The notes: generated from the letters alone by a model not told the origin. 64,000 nucleotides of DNA from Petunia secreta (GCA_029990175.1 JARKIP010000011.1:8990001-9054000); one strand, 5' to 3'; counted from the stretch's first letter, positions 9,510-22,790 are shown. Numbers and translations are program-made.

Positions 9510-10354
9510 ACACATATAGAAGAAGAAAATTTATAGACATAATTTTTCTTGATTATTTCTGCTTGATGGATACAAAATTGCGTTGCTTATTTTTCTCTTT
9601 ACGTTTAATATGTTGGAGAAGTGTTGAGTTTGATGTTTTAGACGGCTTATTTCCAGATATTGCTGTCATGGTAACATGTTGTTCAACAGCACGGTGATTA
9701 ATGAATCAGAAATGAAAAAAAAAGATATAATTGAAGAGCTAGTAATTAAGTTTTTGTAATGCATTTGTTGCACTTGCATGACTTGCCAAGAGAGATTTGA
9801 TTTCATTTACTTCACTGCGTGCTTTCAATAATGAACTTAATCATGTATTCTCTTTATTCAAAGACCTTATTTCCCATCAAACAATTAATTCTGAAGAAGA
9901 GCACTGCAGAATCCAGATATAGCAAAAACCCTAAGAGAGTTTAACTTATAAAGACTGCTCATTAGGGCAAAATCAGTATGGTTTCATTCTTATCAACATG
10001 AATTTCTCAATCTCAGTGAGTTTGGTCTGTCCAGATTACCCGATTGTCAGCTTTAGATAATAATGTGTTAAGAGGAAGAATTACCTATAATATTCAGAAT
10101 CCAGACTTGAATGAAGTGTTAGTGTTGAGTAGATAATAGGTAGAATAGCTCAATATCCACTAAAACTTGGCTCGAATTATTAAGTGCACACCTAAACTAT
10201 CCAAAGACTTAAATATCCCCGTACTTGGATTATAGACATTCTTTACCTCCGGAGTGCTACATGAAATAGAAAGTCATTTCAATTGTTCCTAGGCGCGTGA
10301 GTATGTAAAATAAATGCCACATCAGATTGTCAAACTGTAATAAAATATCAAATT
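9510..10354. other. 3' flank of the TPD1-like gene and intergenic DNA
   Basis: No gene is seen; a 65-residue frame at 9500-9697 overlaps the gene end and looks fortuitous. From 10,135 to 10,350 the text (CCACTAAAACTTGG, CACACCTAAACTATC) resembles an old MITE, but I could not find paired termini. Confidence 0.4.
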
Positions 10355-10359
10355 CTCTT

Positions 10360-13300
10360 TGTCATAGCCTAATTCTGGCACGAATATAGAATTTTATTTA
10401 AAATAGCCGTATTAGATTCTTAGGATTTTTGTCGAAATTTTCCTAAATTTTAGTCTTTATTTTAACTAAAATTGTCATTAATTAGGATAGAAAATATGAA
10501 AATTGCCAAAAATACTTGTTATGTGTTTAACTATGACTCTATGTTTAATTTTGATAGTATTGTAGATTTATGTGGTTTTGATTGTAGTTAATTGTGTTGG
10601 TTTTTTATAAGTATAGACCTTTTAGTGGCCATATGTACAAAATAAGTAGCCCAATTGCTTAACCCAACCAGCCCACACCTAAGTCTTGAAGCCCATACCT
10701 ATCTCTACTTCAATCCTAGACATTAGTTTCTAATTGATCTAATGGCTCTCATCTTTCCTCCATTTCCCCTTATAAACCTTCAAAAATCCTCATTTTCTCC
10801 TCATTCCTTCATAAGCCTCTTTGGCTTGGGGATATGCTGGCCAAATTTACACTCCTCACCGGAAACAATCAGCCACCACACCACCACCGCGGATACGCCG
10901 CACGCTGCCAGCCCGCCGCTGCCGGACCACCGCCTTCTGCTAGTCGGAAAATTACAAATTATACCTTTCCGGAAAGATTTCGAGCCCCTCTTTCCATTTC
11001 TACCATTATTTTCTTTAAATTATCAACCGTTTGGCGCAGATCTGTCCTGAAAGTCTCGGTCAACTCAACTCTGGCGTACCTTCGACTTTTTTCGGTAGGT
11101 TTTAGCATTTCCCTCTTCCTCTCACCCTCCTTTTTCACCTCTCGTACCAGGTTTCCCAAAAATCCCTCCCCTTTTGCCCATTTTCTCTTCATTCGTTTCT
11201 CTTCTTCTTATTTTTTTCTTTTGTTATGTTGTCATTTGAGGGGCTGTGATGTTTTTGTTTGATGATGGTTTTGTTTGGGGCCATGTTGTTGGCTGTGATG
11301 ATTATGTTGGGGTGGAGGGGCTGTTATGTTGTTGATTAGGCAGTGATGGCGATGGTGATAGCAAAATGGGGCAGCGACGCAGTAGGTGAGGCAGAAATGA
11401 TTGGAGTTTGTGATGTTGTTTCTGGAGAGGGCTGTTATGGCCTGTGATGATGATGTTTGTTGATGAGGCGACGTCGAGGCAGCCATGGAGGAGACGAGGC
11501 AGTGGTTGGCATAGCGAGGTTGTGAGGGGGCTGTTCAATGCTTGGGTGGTGGTAATTTGAATGTTGTTGTATCTGAAACAGTATGTCATGGTGGAGTTGG
11601 TGCAGCGAGGAAGCGGGGCGAGGGAGCAGGTTCTCGCAACTGCAAGGCTATGGTGCTGCTGTTGATTGTTATAGTGGCAGATTTGGACAATGACGGCGCA
11701 GCTGTGGTGACGCTGGTTTAATGGCGAGGCAGGGTTGTTGTTTCTGATCAATGAGTTAGATTAAATATAGATTTCTTGTTCTTTTTGTTCCATGTATTGT
11801 TAGCTGTTAGTTTATGTTGTTTTAGTTTATCGCTTTGCTCATAATTTAGAGTAGTCTTTATCACTTACTTCTAGTGTTTGTAGTGTTTAGCGCTTGAAAT
11901 AAATCACATATCGAGTTGTGAATGAACATCGATCTATATGCATTGAAGGCTCGTCAGGATATGTTTTTGTTTTGCTTAGATCAGTTTTTTGTTCATACTC
12001 AAAATATTTAAATTGGTATACTTAATTTGCAACAGTTTGGTCAAGTATGTTAGTTTAAAGTATGAGAGTTCCTTTTCTTCCCTCTTTGTTTTCAGTTCTA
12101 TGTGAAAAATATATATTTGTCCTAGTCTCCATTGCCTTAACACTGTTAGTTGTGATTTTTGTCTTAGACTTATGATTAGCTTAGTCAATTGAGAAGTCTG
12201 CCTAGTTTGCCTAAAAATTGAACTTGTTCTAGCTTAGTTAGAATCTGGTTGCATTTGATTTAGTTTTAGTTAGTTTGGGCTGATTTAGTTTGCTTAGTTG
12301 GTCCTAGTTTATTCTAGTTAGTACAATGAGTAATAGGTGTCCTTTTAGAGGACCTTACTTGTGCATTTTCAGCTTTTAGGACAATTTAGGTGGCTGAAAT
12401 AGTCTTTTTACAGCTTGTGTACTGTGCTGAAAATAGCACCAAAACACTCAAGTGTAAGAGTGTGGGCTTGTACTCTGGTACAAGTCCATACTCCACCTTT
12501 TGGCCCTCAATTTTCAGCTTTAAATAGGGCATTTACTACCCTCATTTAACACCAACAAACGGCTGAAACAAAACATTGAATGAGAGCAAAATACTTGAAA
12601 AAATTAGAGTAAAAAGAAAGTAAGTTTGGAAGAAAAGATTTAGAACCAAAAGCTTTTTACATAAGGGTCTTTGTGGTATAAATCTTGAAGTTTATGGGTT
12701 AAAAGAGCTAGTTTGGTTGCTTTCTCCAGCTGGTTCACGCTGCTTTAATTGCTCGTTGGTTTGGTAAAAAATGAGATTTCGTTGTTATTTTTCAGCTGAA
12801 ATTTCTGCACATTAGGTAAATATTCCTTTACCTTTCATGTTCTTGAATACTCTTGTGTAGAAATGGCCTTTTTAAGGTTGTAAATATCATGTTAAAAATG
12901 TTGAAAGTCTGGAAACATGAATCCCCAAGGGGCTGTCTTTACGCTTCCATGCTTGTGTAGTTAATTACAAGTTCATAATATTGCTTATGTATGTTGAACA
13001 AGCCCCCCTTAACTTGGTCTTGAACTGAACTTTAACTTAGTTCGTACTTATGATATTTGTTAACAAGTGGACAGATCTGAAAAATAGACTAAGTTAGGAC
13101 TTGAATGCAAATTTTCAAATGGCCACTTTATTCAGAACACCCTCTAAATATGTAGTATTATTTGATGAAAGATGTTTGGTAGGGTTGGCCCATTAATAAA
13201 GGTGAGAATGTTTAAGTAACATCTTTGCAAAAATTGCCTATTAGTTAATATAATCACCATTTTAACATTTAAACTTGTGTAAATAAGATTACAAGGGCAA

Positions 13301-14470
13301 CGTGAATTAAAGGTTTACAAACTTGGACGAATAGGCTTTGAACTTAGGACGCTCTTTAAATTTGACCACATATTAATTTATTTATACGATTGTTATAATT
13401 AAACAAAGTAAAGGTATTAACTTTGCAAACAGAATTTAAAACAACCCAGTTTCACAAACCCTTCAGGCCACATATCAGTTTAAGTGACGGTAGTATATTT
13501 TTCTGTAAAATCTTTCTTCTTTTCAAAGATAGGCCATCAGACTGTTTCAATTTAATAAACAACCTATTGTATGTATATACTTTTCACAATCCATATTTTT
13601 TTAAGGCAAATTTGGGAGTCCCAATTTTTCACTTAATAAAGTTAGCGGTTATGTTTTAATTAAATCGATTAGGCAAATTAAATAGGAGCAAGAAGAGTTT
13701 CTATGATTGAGTTTAATAATAAGTATGACTCGCGGTCTGCTTATTAGGCTAAAGTAAATTAATTCTATTAAAGTCATTTTGTGTTAAGAAATAAAAATAA
13801 AAATATAATAATTTTTTGCAAATAATCTTTACGGCAGCTTATTAATGCAAAAGGGATAACCCACTATTATTTCGCAAACAACTCACTTTTTAATAAATAG
13901 TCTCAATAAAGTTAATTAATTTTTTTTTTAAAAAAAAATAGACAAGTCCTTTGTGAGGTTGGAAATGAGTAATAAATTTTATTTATCTATTTATTTATTT
14001 ACTATGAACCAAAGTGTAAATTCGTCCAATCCTCCGTGAGGTTGGATAAGAATAACGCTTTTAAGTTTTCTGAATCAAAGTGTAAATTCGTCCAGTCCTC
14101 CGTGAGGTTGGATAAGAATAACGATTTTTTAAATTTTTCTTAAATCAAAGTACAAATTCAAATTAACGGTATTAATATGACAACCATATTTAAAAAATTA
14201 AAATTGCGACAATAAAGTAACTGTGCTTGGCACAGGACTCGAGGGTGCCTAATACCTTCCCGAGAGTCAATTGAGAACCTTACCCGAATCTCTAACGCAG
14301 ACCATTAGACGAGTCAGAGGTGTTCCAAGGTATCTTTTGGTGGACTTGGCACACCTTAAACTTGTCAAGTGGCGACTCCGAGTTTCTCTAAATAATTTTG
14401 TACCTTTTTGAACACCAGTCACGAGCCTTTAAATAATAAACACTCATAATTAATTTTTTAGGGCGTGACA
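10360..14470 (+). repeat. 5' LTR of the Tat/Ogre-like element
   Basis: 4,111 bp, starting TGTCATAGCC and ending GGGCGTGACA. TATA-like motifs occur near 10,770 (CTTATAAACC) and 12,523 (TTTAAATAG), either of which could start the genomic transcript. AATAATAAA near 14,430 could serve as a polyadenylation signal. Open frames such as 10,742-11,050 occur in both LTR copies with many amino-acid differences, so they are not under evident selection. A 66-bp duplication (AAAGTGTAAATTCGTCC) lies at 14,010-14,140. Confidence 0.9.
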
Positions 14471-14473
14471 GCT

Positions 14474-14492
14474 TGGCGACTTCACTGGGGAA
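14474..14492 (+). other. Primer-binding site of the Tat/Ogre-like element
   Basis: TGGCGACTTCACTGGGGAA begins 3 bp after the LTR. It resembles the tRNA-Arg-type site described for Tat/Ogre elements; the tRNA identity is from memory. Confidence 0.6.
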
Positions 14493-16178
14493 AATTAGTG
14501 AAAACTAGAATCTCAATTTATTAAATATTTGGTTGTTATATTCTTGCCGTTATCACATGAAAAGTTGAATGTTACTGCTTTGATATTGTTGAACTGTATA
14601 TAAACTGTCTCCCTCCGCAACCCACTGAGTCTCTGAAACACACGCGCACGTGCACTTACCAGATTGGTTGCGGCATCTAGGACTTTCTTACTAAATTGCC
14701 CATGATTTAGGAGGAAGGCGTGACGGGGTTTTAGGCCGGACACACTGTTTCCGGATGGCCCTGATGCGCTTTCCGCCTGGTGTGTCCACCGGGTTTCAGC
14801 CAGTGTAGACACTGAGTCAATTGTGTCACCTAGAGCTAAACCTTTAGGCCCAATTATCTGCATCATATTTGACTTAATGAGGTGCGGTACACCGGTATTG
14901 CACTTGTCTAGGCTGACCCTTTTGTGTCAAGATGGGCCTGTGTCCCGAAAGACTCATTATTGGCATCTTATATGTTGCATTTATTGTAGAAAAAAGGTTG
15001 TTATGCTGACCGATCACCGAGGGTGGGTGTTAAAGTTTGAAAAAAAAAAAGAAGAGAAAAATGAAAAATGGGTTTAGTCCCGTGTCTCAAAATACCTTAG
15101 TTGTCAGTTTAGCCGTTATAATGCCGAATTTTTTTTTCAAGAAGTTTTAGAGTCTAATTTTGTGTCCGGGTTTGGTCTCAAGTATTAGAAAATAATTTGT
15201 CATAGTTTTGCACCGTTTTAGTTTTGTGCCGGTATAATGGCAAAATTTTGGGACCCTTTTATCTTTGAGTCTGTGTCCACGTCAAGTCCATATTTTTGGA
15301 AAGTAATTTATCGGGGTTTTATGCCGTCATAATGGCCAATTTTGGTAAACCAATTTTGCATCAAATTCATGTAATATTTTGTGTCTTTGAGTCGTCATAA
15401 TGGCCATATTTTGTAAATACTCTAAGATTCTCTTTTCGAATTAGATCAAAGAGTTTGTTTTAAAAAATTTTGTTCGTCTTTCTGTTGTCATAGTGTCCGA
15501 TTTTGGAATCACCTTTCGGATATAAAAAAAATAATAAATATTTTGTTTCATAATCTATTCTTAAGCTCCGTTAGAACCTCCCTCGGATTGAGTCTTAAAT
15601 TTTAAAAAAATTATTTTAGGGTCCCACTTTACTTTGTATTGTATTTTTCTTTCAAGGTCAAGACAGGGTACAGACGATAAATTGCAATTAGCTAAGTTGT
15701 ATTTTCGCGTCGATCCTCGTGGAATAATCTGACTCCGCTAAAATGTCGAGTCTCATTATTTTCACCATCCGGGAGGACCCACCCATTATCATGTCAGTTT
15801 GTATATATATTTTTACTCGTGCATCATGTCAAGCAATTTATTTTGAGTTTGTATCGTGTCGTTTGTCTAAATTACGTTTGTTGAGTCAAAAAAAAAAAAG
15901 GTAATGAAAAAGAAAAAAAAGAAAATCCAAGTTTATCCTTGTTCGGAATTATGTGTCGCTTTAATTTGCGTCATGATTTTTTCTAACGTGACATATTTTG
16001 GGGATACAATCGGTACACGCGGCTTATGCCGTGAACCTTTTCGGGACGACGCATAATAACCTTAGGTTTGCCAGTGTGCATTTTTGTGCTAACCCGATCT
16101 GTTTGTCATAGTGTTTGGGGTTCTGCGGTAACTTGAGAGGACATTCTGGCATCATATCACACGTACAGAACAGGATCA
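14493..16178 (+). other. Untranslated leader of the Tat/Ogre-like element
   Basis: 1.7 kb without a credible gene. Small frames at 14,513-14,866 (minus) and 14,823-15,077 (plus) have no family features. A spaced motif array sits at 15,112-15,507. Confidence 0.6.
15112..15507 (+). repeat. Five spaced copies of a GCCGTCATAATGGCC-like motif
   Basis: Copies start near 15,112, 15,228, 15,322, 15,391 and 15,483. The core GCC-gtcataat-GGC is a short inverted repeat and is followed by AATTTTGG. Spacing is irregular (69-116 bp). Confidence 0.6.
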
Positions 16179-17570
16179 ATGGGATCCATGATCATGACGT
16201 CTGAAGGTGGGAATTCTGAGTTCGAATATCACGAGCATTTGATTGAGCTGAATGAGAGGTTGACTGAAGAAGTCAAAAATCTGAAAAAGTTGGTGTTTGA
16301 GCAGAATGAGAGGTTTACAAAAGAGGCCAAAAATATGAAAGAGTTGGTGGTTGAACTGTATCATGCTATTACCATGGGATATGCACCTCCTCCCGTGCCA
16401 TCTAATCTCTCAGGAGTTGCACCGACCATCGTGCATCAAGCACATGGTCTGCCTATTACAGTTGAGGACCCTCAATATTCTCCCGACTTTTCTTACTACA
16501 ACAATGCCGCAAAAATGGAGGGATCCTCCACAATGTGTCCTCTGGCACCACCACCTCCATTTGCTCCACCATCGGCCTCCGCTCCACAATTCACTGTCCG
16601 AGCTAGGTCAGAGAGTCTTCGCAATGAAACAGAAAAGAAACGAGATCCCAGAAAGTAGAACAAGAAAGAATTCAAACAACCTCTGTCATACTCCCGAACT
16701 CCAAAAAAGCATCATCATCAGCATTACTCCCCAGATAATCCAAATTACTCTGCTCCTCCACTCCATAGAGAGCAGCCATATGCTCCGATATTTTTCTATC
16801 CGCAATGGCGCGCACCAACCCCACAAGCCACATATAACACCCCACACAACCATTTCCAAGCTTCGCCTGACCTTCCCAACCAAAAATGAAAGAATCCGTA
16901 TTCCTGTCCAAGCACAAGTCACAAAAAGTTGTGACGGAGGGGAGAGACTAAGTTCACACCAATTGGAGATTCTTACACCAAACTCTTTGAAAAGTTGCAA
17001 CAGGCTAACTTACTGAAACCAATCTCGGGAAACATGAATCCAATCGGGAAAGTAGATCGCTCACGTTGTTGTATGTTCCATTCTGGAGCGCCTGGACATG
17101 ATACTGAGCAATGCTGGGAACTTAAAAGGGCAATCCAAGCAATGATCGATAACAATCAAATAATGGTGGTGGAGGATGAGACACCAAATGTGAACCAAAA
17201 TTATTTTTCGGTTCATGATGTTCAATAGGACACGCGTATGATTGGGACATTGTTCACATAAGAAGAAATGAAATGGAATGGCACCAAGCAGGTTGTGGAA
17301 GTTGGTCCATCCAAAAACATCAGACGCCATGACTCATCTATTATTGCATCAATCGATAGGCCAAATAAATCAACTGTCCACGCAACAATGCAAGATGTAG
17401 TCGTTGACCCAATTCAATGTCTTACACAGTCATTCATTTTTTCCAAAGAAAACATGTCTACCCTGATGGTATTTCTAGAAAATGAAGCAAAGAAGAAGAT
17501 GTTGTCAAGTTTGAAGCACGCCAATAGAACCAACATGGTACAATCTGATGACGGATTCGACAGGGCATGA
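16179..17570 (+). pseudogene. Degenerate Tat-type gag
   Basis: Residual gag of the Tat/Ogre-like element. It begins MGSMIMTSEGG, with coiled-coil heptads (ELNERLTEEVKNLKKL, twice in similar form) and then Pro-rich linkers. A TAG at 16,656-16,658 and later stops interrupt it. A conserved block resumes in another frame at about 16,950-17,226 (FTPIGDSY, LFEKLQQANLLKPI, then GHDTEQCWELKRAIQAMID and PNVNQN), the C-terminal gag region typical of this lineage with a CxxH...C-like knuckle. A further piece at 17,268-17,570 (MKWNGTKQVVEVG...) ends the coding remnant. Several stops and at least one frameshift rule out a functional protein. Confidence 0.8.
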
Positions 17571-20147
17571 GAGCAGTACATTGGACATGATATGAAAATG
17601 AACAATTGAGAAGCACTCCAACTTATTTTGTCGAACTTTCTGTGCACTTGGTTATTTCAGGGTTGTAATCCAAGTGCATTATTTTACTTTTTTTGATGTT
17701 CAAACCCTCATGTCTTTAATTCAGTAAAAAGCGAGATCCACTCCTTGTCTCAAACATTTTTTCTTTTCTGTTCCTTATTTTTATCCTTTTAGTTTTTTGA
17801 AGTTTTATTCTTGTCGGCTTTAGTAACATGACATATGTGCGGAATCTGTGTCTTGATCTAAACGCATGGTCTAATATCAAGCCTAAGAACTAACTGGACG
17901 GTGAGGATGACTGTGATAAAGGAATTATGCAAAGAGTTGAGAATGGTGCATAACCATTTTGGTCGAAAGTTTCAAGTGTAATTTTCAAGATCACTGTTGG
18001 AGCGAAAACCAAGGATACCGAGGGATTAAGTCCCGTCTCTACGTGTGACTTTAGGTCGAATTATTTTGTTGTATATCTGTGCGAAGCATTCTCGGATCGG
18101 GATGACGAACAACTTTCATTTCTAATACCCAAACACTTTACCAATTTTCTAGTCTTTTGAGCCTTTTATATTTTTTCTTTTCGCTTACCCTCCCTTGGAA
18201 TCAATGTTATTGTACTATAAAAAAGAAGAAGAAGAAAGACAGAAAATCAGAAAAACAACAAAAACAACAACGCAAAAGTTAGCATTAAGTTGCTAGAGCT
18301 ACGTCTGACCTGATTCCTCTCAAAAGGATATGTAGGCAACCATTCGGGTGCGGTCATAACAGTAAAAGTTTATTTTTTCCTGTTTCATATTGACGCAAAA
18401 CTTGCCTCCAAGTTTGCGGGTCAAAAGAAATTCAGATCTCCATTTTATGCTAAACTGGGGCAGAAGTTTATTTTTATTTTATATTATAAATAAAAATAAA
18501 CTTCTATTTTTGTACCATTCATTCACATATTTCGTGAGATGTTTGGCATACCAGTTTTTTTTCTTCTAAAGAAAATGGAGAAAGCCAATATTCCTTTTGC
18601 TCTCTTTGTGTTAGTATCGGGGGAAAGTCTCAATATCCCCTATGTTCTCATATCAGAGAATATCCAAAATAAATTCCTCAATTTTCACTAAACTGGGGCT
18701 ATAGTTTGATGTTATCTTAGAAGAAAATGATTCCAAGGATTTTATTTTTCACTAAGTCATTTAATGAGATTCTTTTATACCGCTTTTTAAAACAAAGAGA
18801 AAAAAAGAAAAAAAAGGGAAATCCCCAATTTGCTTAAACTGGGGGGAAAAAAGGGGTTAATTTTCAAAAGCGGCGATTTCAAATTTGTAATGTTCATCTA
18901 GCCGTCTCATGAGATGTTTCTGAGCTTTGATGCTAAATAATTTTCTTCCTAGCCTAACCAAATCCCATACTATGATCCAAATAAAGACATTTTCGACCGA
19001 TTCTTTGAGAATGTAGCGCATTGATGTACAATCAAAATATGAGTCTGCTCGGGGAAGTCGAAGTTTATTTTGATCATCGCAATCAAGAGATGGGAGTACG
19101 ATTGCCATTAGGACGGAAACTTCTGTGAGTCAAAATAAGGGATGACAGATTGACTCAAAAAAAAGAAAGAGGAGAAAGATGAGATCGACCGAAAAGGGGA
19201 TAAGAGGTTGAATGGAAATATAAAATTAAAAAACAAACAAAAAAAAGAGAAGAAAAATGAATCATGTTGGTTTAAGAATGAAAGGGCGCCACAGACCATT
19301 GTGAGGGAAAAGAACAAAGAGAGATGCTAGTTGGTGAAAACCCGAAAGGGCACCACTAGTCGAATGAGGGATGTCCGATTTCTCATCATGATCGGACCAA
19401 GCAAGCAATTGCCTCTATATTGTCGAACTGGGGTAAAATCGAGGATAGATCGTGTTGAAAAGGTTAAAACTTTATTCCAAAATATATATCATGTTCTTTA
19501 AGCTCGTCATTTCACCCCTAAATAATTGTTCTTTCTATCTTTCAGGGACATCTTTCGTTCGATGTCTCCTCTTTGACTTTCTTCAATTTGTCTTTACCTT
19601 TTTTTTTCACTCCTCTCTTTTGATATCACTAAAACGAGCAAAGAAAGTTTCACAAAGCTTGTTTACAGGTTTCTCAGTTGTACCAGATCATTGTCGGGAA
19701 CCAATGAGCAATGGAAGCTCGTGCCGCACCTCGGCATGAGAATGACACACCAATATTGAACCAGAAAAGTCACCATAGAACGATATGTTGTTTCTACAAG
19801 GATTGACTAAAGATTGGGAGAAACTATTTTGCATTGGTGGACTTTTGGGTGGTTCAAAAACACATCAACAATATCAAGATATTGTTTGAACAAGAACCCC
19901 AAGTTTATTTTGCGAGGACATGATTCAGGGCCTGTATAGCCATGATGAAGAAAGCCATTGTGATATTTGCTACATTGTCAGCAAGATCAAGGATCGCATG
20001 AATCAGAAGCATTTGTTCTAAGTTTCAAACAAAATCCCATTTTTGAAAAATGGATGGGGTTTTCAAATCTCCAGACCAGACCCCATTAATATAATGGGTT
20101 AGAGTTTACAGCTTTCAAGTCAAAGCCACATGTGAAAAATGTGTGGA
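17571..20147 (+). other. Noncoding internal region of the Tat/Ogre-like element
   Basis: No reverse transcriptase, protease or integrase motif appears in any frame. The block near 18,300-18,345 (GACCTGATTCCTCTC...GGATATGTAGGC) returns in similar form at 23,197-23,240, marking conserved 3' noncoding sequence of this lineage. Confidence 0.65.
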
Positions 20148-20152
20148 CTGTA

Positions 20153-21383
20153 TGATAAATGCTCAACACACACACCTCGGCTTGAGGTATGAACAGTCAT
20201 CGCAATACAATTTACCCAACTAGGAGTCGGGGTCGAATCCACAAGGAACAAAGTGATGCGATCAAAGTAGTGGAGGAATTAAACCTATTTGACTAAGCCA
20301 AACTAGGATAAAAAGGTGATGGAACGATATTAACAACTACAAACTACACTAGGAAAGAAAGTAAAGGTGATCCATGGCCTTCTCACAACCAAGGAAGACA
20401 AGTTTTGAGCTTAGGATGCAATTATAGCACGGGGTTTATATATTATGGCCGAATCGTTCTAATGTAATCCCTAGAATCCTTCCGGCGTAGAAGGGATTTA
20501 CCTCAACAGCGCTCGTCAAAGCCATGGTTGAGCTCATAAAGCACTACCCATTACCCGAGAAAAGAAGACCTTTTCTGAGCGTAACTTCTTTTAGATGAGT
20601 TAGTCTGTGTGAAATAGCCTATCAACCCAAATCCTCGCTAGCTTCATTATTCTACGCTAACTAATCTCTCCCGAGTCTTTAATTAGCAAAGTAGACGTGT
20701 AACTTAAGTGTCATGAGCACAAAAGTCAAGCAACCAAAACAATAGAAGCTAGATAATCAATAAAACCCACAAATATAAATTCCTAGTCATGAATCATTCA
20801 TATAAAATCATGTCCATTAATAACATCAACTAACCAAATGTAGCATACAAATCAAAGAAATAAATAAAGGGATAAAGAATTTCTCATTTAAAGTGCATCC
20901 AATCTTCAATCTTGAAGTGTTGTTGATGAATTCTTGCTCCCAAGTTGGAAAAGTAGCCAAAGATGAGCCCTAGATCGTGCAAGGGCTGAATATATGTTCC
21001 CAATTAGGCTGCTGTGAAATTACAAAACTGTCCAGCACAGTCCAGACGCGCAACCTTCGCGATCGCGCTCTTCATGGCGCTATTGCACTTTACTTCTTTT
21101 CTCCTCATCGCGATCGCGTTATACGTGGCGCCTTGGCGATGACTTCTTCAGACTTCTTCGCGATCGCGTGTGACATTGCGTGATCGCGATGAATGATTTT
21201 CCAGCTAGAAACAAAAACTTCAAAGATTGCCTTGTTTTGACTTGTTTTCATCTATTCATCACTACAGCGTCAATATCCTGTAATATGCAACTAAAACATG
21301 ATAAGTGCGCGTATTTAATCAATAATGCACAACAAAAGCTCACGTAAATCGAAGGTAATGCATAGTATTTTGCCCACACATCA
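20153..21383. mobile_element. Solo LTR (1,231 bp) nested in the Tat/Ogre-like element
   Basis: It starts TGATAAATGC, ends CACACATCA, and is flanked by an exact 5-bp duplication CTGTA (20,148-20,152 and 21,384-21,388). There is no coding capacity. The phrase near 20,225 (AGTCGGGGTCGAATCCACA) and a CpG-rich island at 21,045-21,195 built on GCGATCGCG parallel the LTR organisation of the Athila elements further right, so it is probably a related Ty3-type family reduced by LTR-LTR recombination. Confidence 0.8.
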
Positions 21384-21496
21384 CTGTACAGCCTCCAGAC
21401 ATGAACTAATCATGAGCGGGTGAACGGAGAGGACATAACACACCAGGAAGATGTCAACCACAATAATATGCTCCCCCAAGATAATGCGGAAGTTTC

Positions 21497-22790
21497 CTTT
21501 TCAAGCCAGGTTTTTGCTAAAGAAAGCGATCATTTCTTTTCGTGTCGATTTCGCTAAAAGATAGCGTCCGTCACTTCCTTTTTGAGTCAGTTTCGCTAAA
21601 AGATAGCGCCCATTTCCTTTTCGAGTCAGCTTCGCTCAAAGATAGCATCATTTCCTTTCCATGTCAAGATCCGCTAAAAGATAGGGATCCTTTCCTTTCC
21701 GAGTCAATTTCTGCTAAAAGATAGCAACCATTTCCTTTTTGAGTGAGTTTCGCTAAAAGATAGCGATCATTTCTTTTCGTGTCGGTTTCGCTAAAAGATA
21801 GCGTCAGTAACTTCCTTTCGAGTCAGTTTCGCTAAAAGATAGCGCCCATTTCCTATCGAGCCAGTTTCGCTCAAAGATAGTGTCATTTCCTTTCCATGTC
21901 AAGATTCGCTCAAAGATAGTATCATTTCCTTTCCGAGTCAATTTCTGCTAAAAGATAGCAACCATTTCCTTTTTGAATCAGTTTCACTAAAAGATAGCGA
22001 TAATTTCTTTTCGAGTCGGCTTCACTAAAAGCAACAACTTCCTTTTCGAGTCAGTTTCGCTAAAAGATAGCGCCCATTTCCTTTTCGAGTCAGCCCAGCT
22101 AAAAGTTAGCGCCCACTTCCTTTTCGAGTCAGTTCCGCTCAAAGATAGCGTCAGTTTCCTTTTCGCGTCAGTCCCGCTAAAAGATAGCGCTCATTTCCTT
22201 TTCGAGTCAGTTCCGCTCAAAGATAGCATCAGTTTCCTTTTAAAGTCAGTTTCCGCTAAAAGAAAGCGATTATTTCCTTTTCGAGTTAATTTCTGCTAAA
22301 AAATAGCAACCATTTCCCTTTTGAGTCAGTTTCGCTAAAAGATAGCGATCATTTCTTTTCGAGTCGGTTTCGCTATAAAGCGACAACTTCCTTTTCGAGT
22401 CAGTCTTGCTAAAAGATAGCGCCCATTTCCTTTTGAATCAGTTTCGCTAAAAGATAGCGATTATTTTCTTTTCGAGTCAGTTACGATAAAAGATAGCAGT
22501 CACTCCCTTTTCGAGTCGGTTTTGCTAAAAGATAGCGATCATTCGAGTCAGTCTCTGCTCAAATATAAACGGTCATTTCCATTCCATGTCGGTCTTTCGC
22601 TAAAAGATAGCGATCATTTTCTTTTTCAAGTCAGGTTCCGCTCAAATATAAGCGGCAATTTCATTCAAATCAAGATCTGCTCAAATATAAGCGGTCATTT
22701 CCGTTTCAAGCCAAGATCCGCTCAAACATAAGCAGTTATTTCATTTTGAAGTCAAGACTCGCTCAAATAAGAAGCGACCATTTCAAGTTT
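21497..22790 (+). repeat. Minisatellite of about 30 hairpin-forming units (period about 40 bp)
   Basis: Units read roughly CATTTCCTTTTCGAGTCAGTTT then CGCTA-AAAGA-TAGCG. The last part is a perfect 5-bp stem with a 5-base loop. Variants keep the pairing: TGCTA...TAGCA, and CCGCT...AGCGG towards the 3' end. A higher-order period of about 235 bp is visible (landmark CGATCATTTCTTTTCG at about 21,527 and 21,764, with a TAATTT variant at about 21,998). The array lies between the gag remnant and the polypurine tract, where Tat/Ogre elements are known to host tandem repeats. Confidence 0.9.

Noticed and set aside
10742..11262. ORFs in the 5' LTR, with a 102-residue counterpart at 23,761-24,069
   Set aside because: Presence in both LTRs is expected from reverse transcription; the two copies differ at many amino acids and show no domain.
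11232..11751. His/Asn/Gln-rich minus-strand ORFs in the LTR
   Set aside because: They arise from GTTGTTG/GATGATG simple sequence and are broken in the other LTR copy.
16351..17016. 221-residue plus-strand ORF overlapping gag
   Set aside because: It reads the Pro-rich gag linker out of frame; family motifs occur only in the other frames.
21497..22790. CRISPR-like regular repeats
   Set aside because: The units are contiguous minisatellite variants in a plant retroelement; there are no unique spacers and no cas genes.
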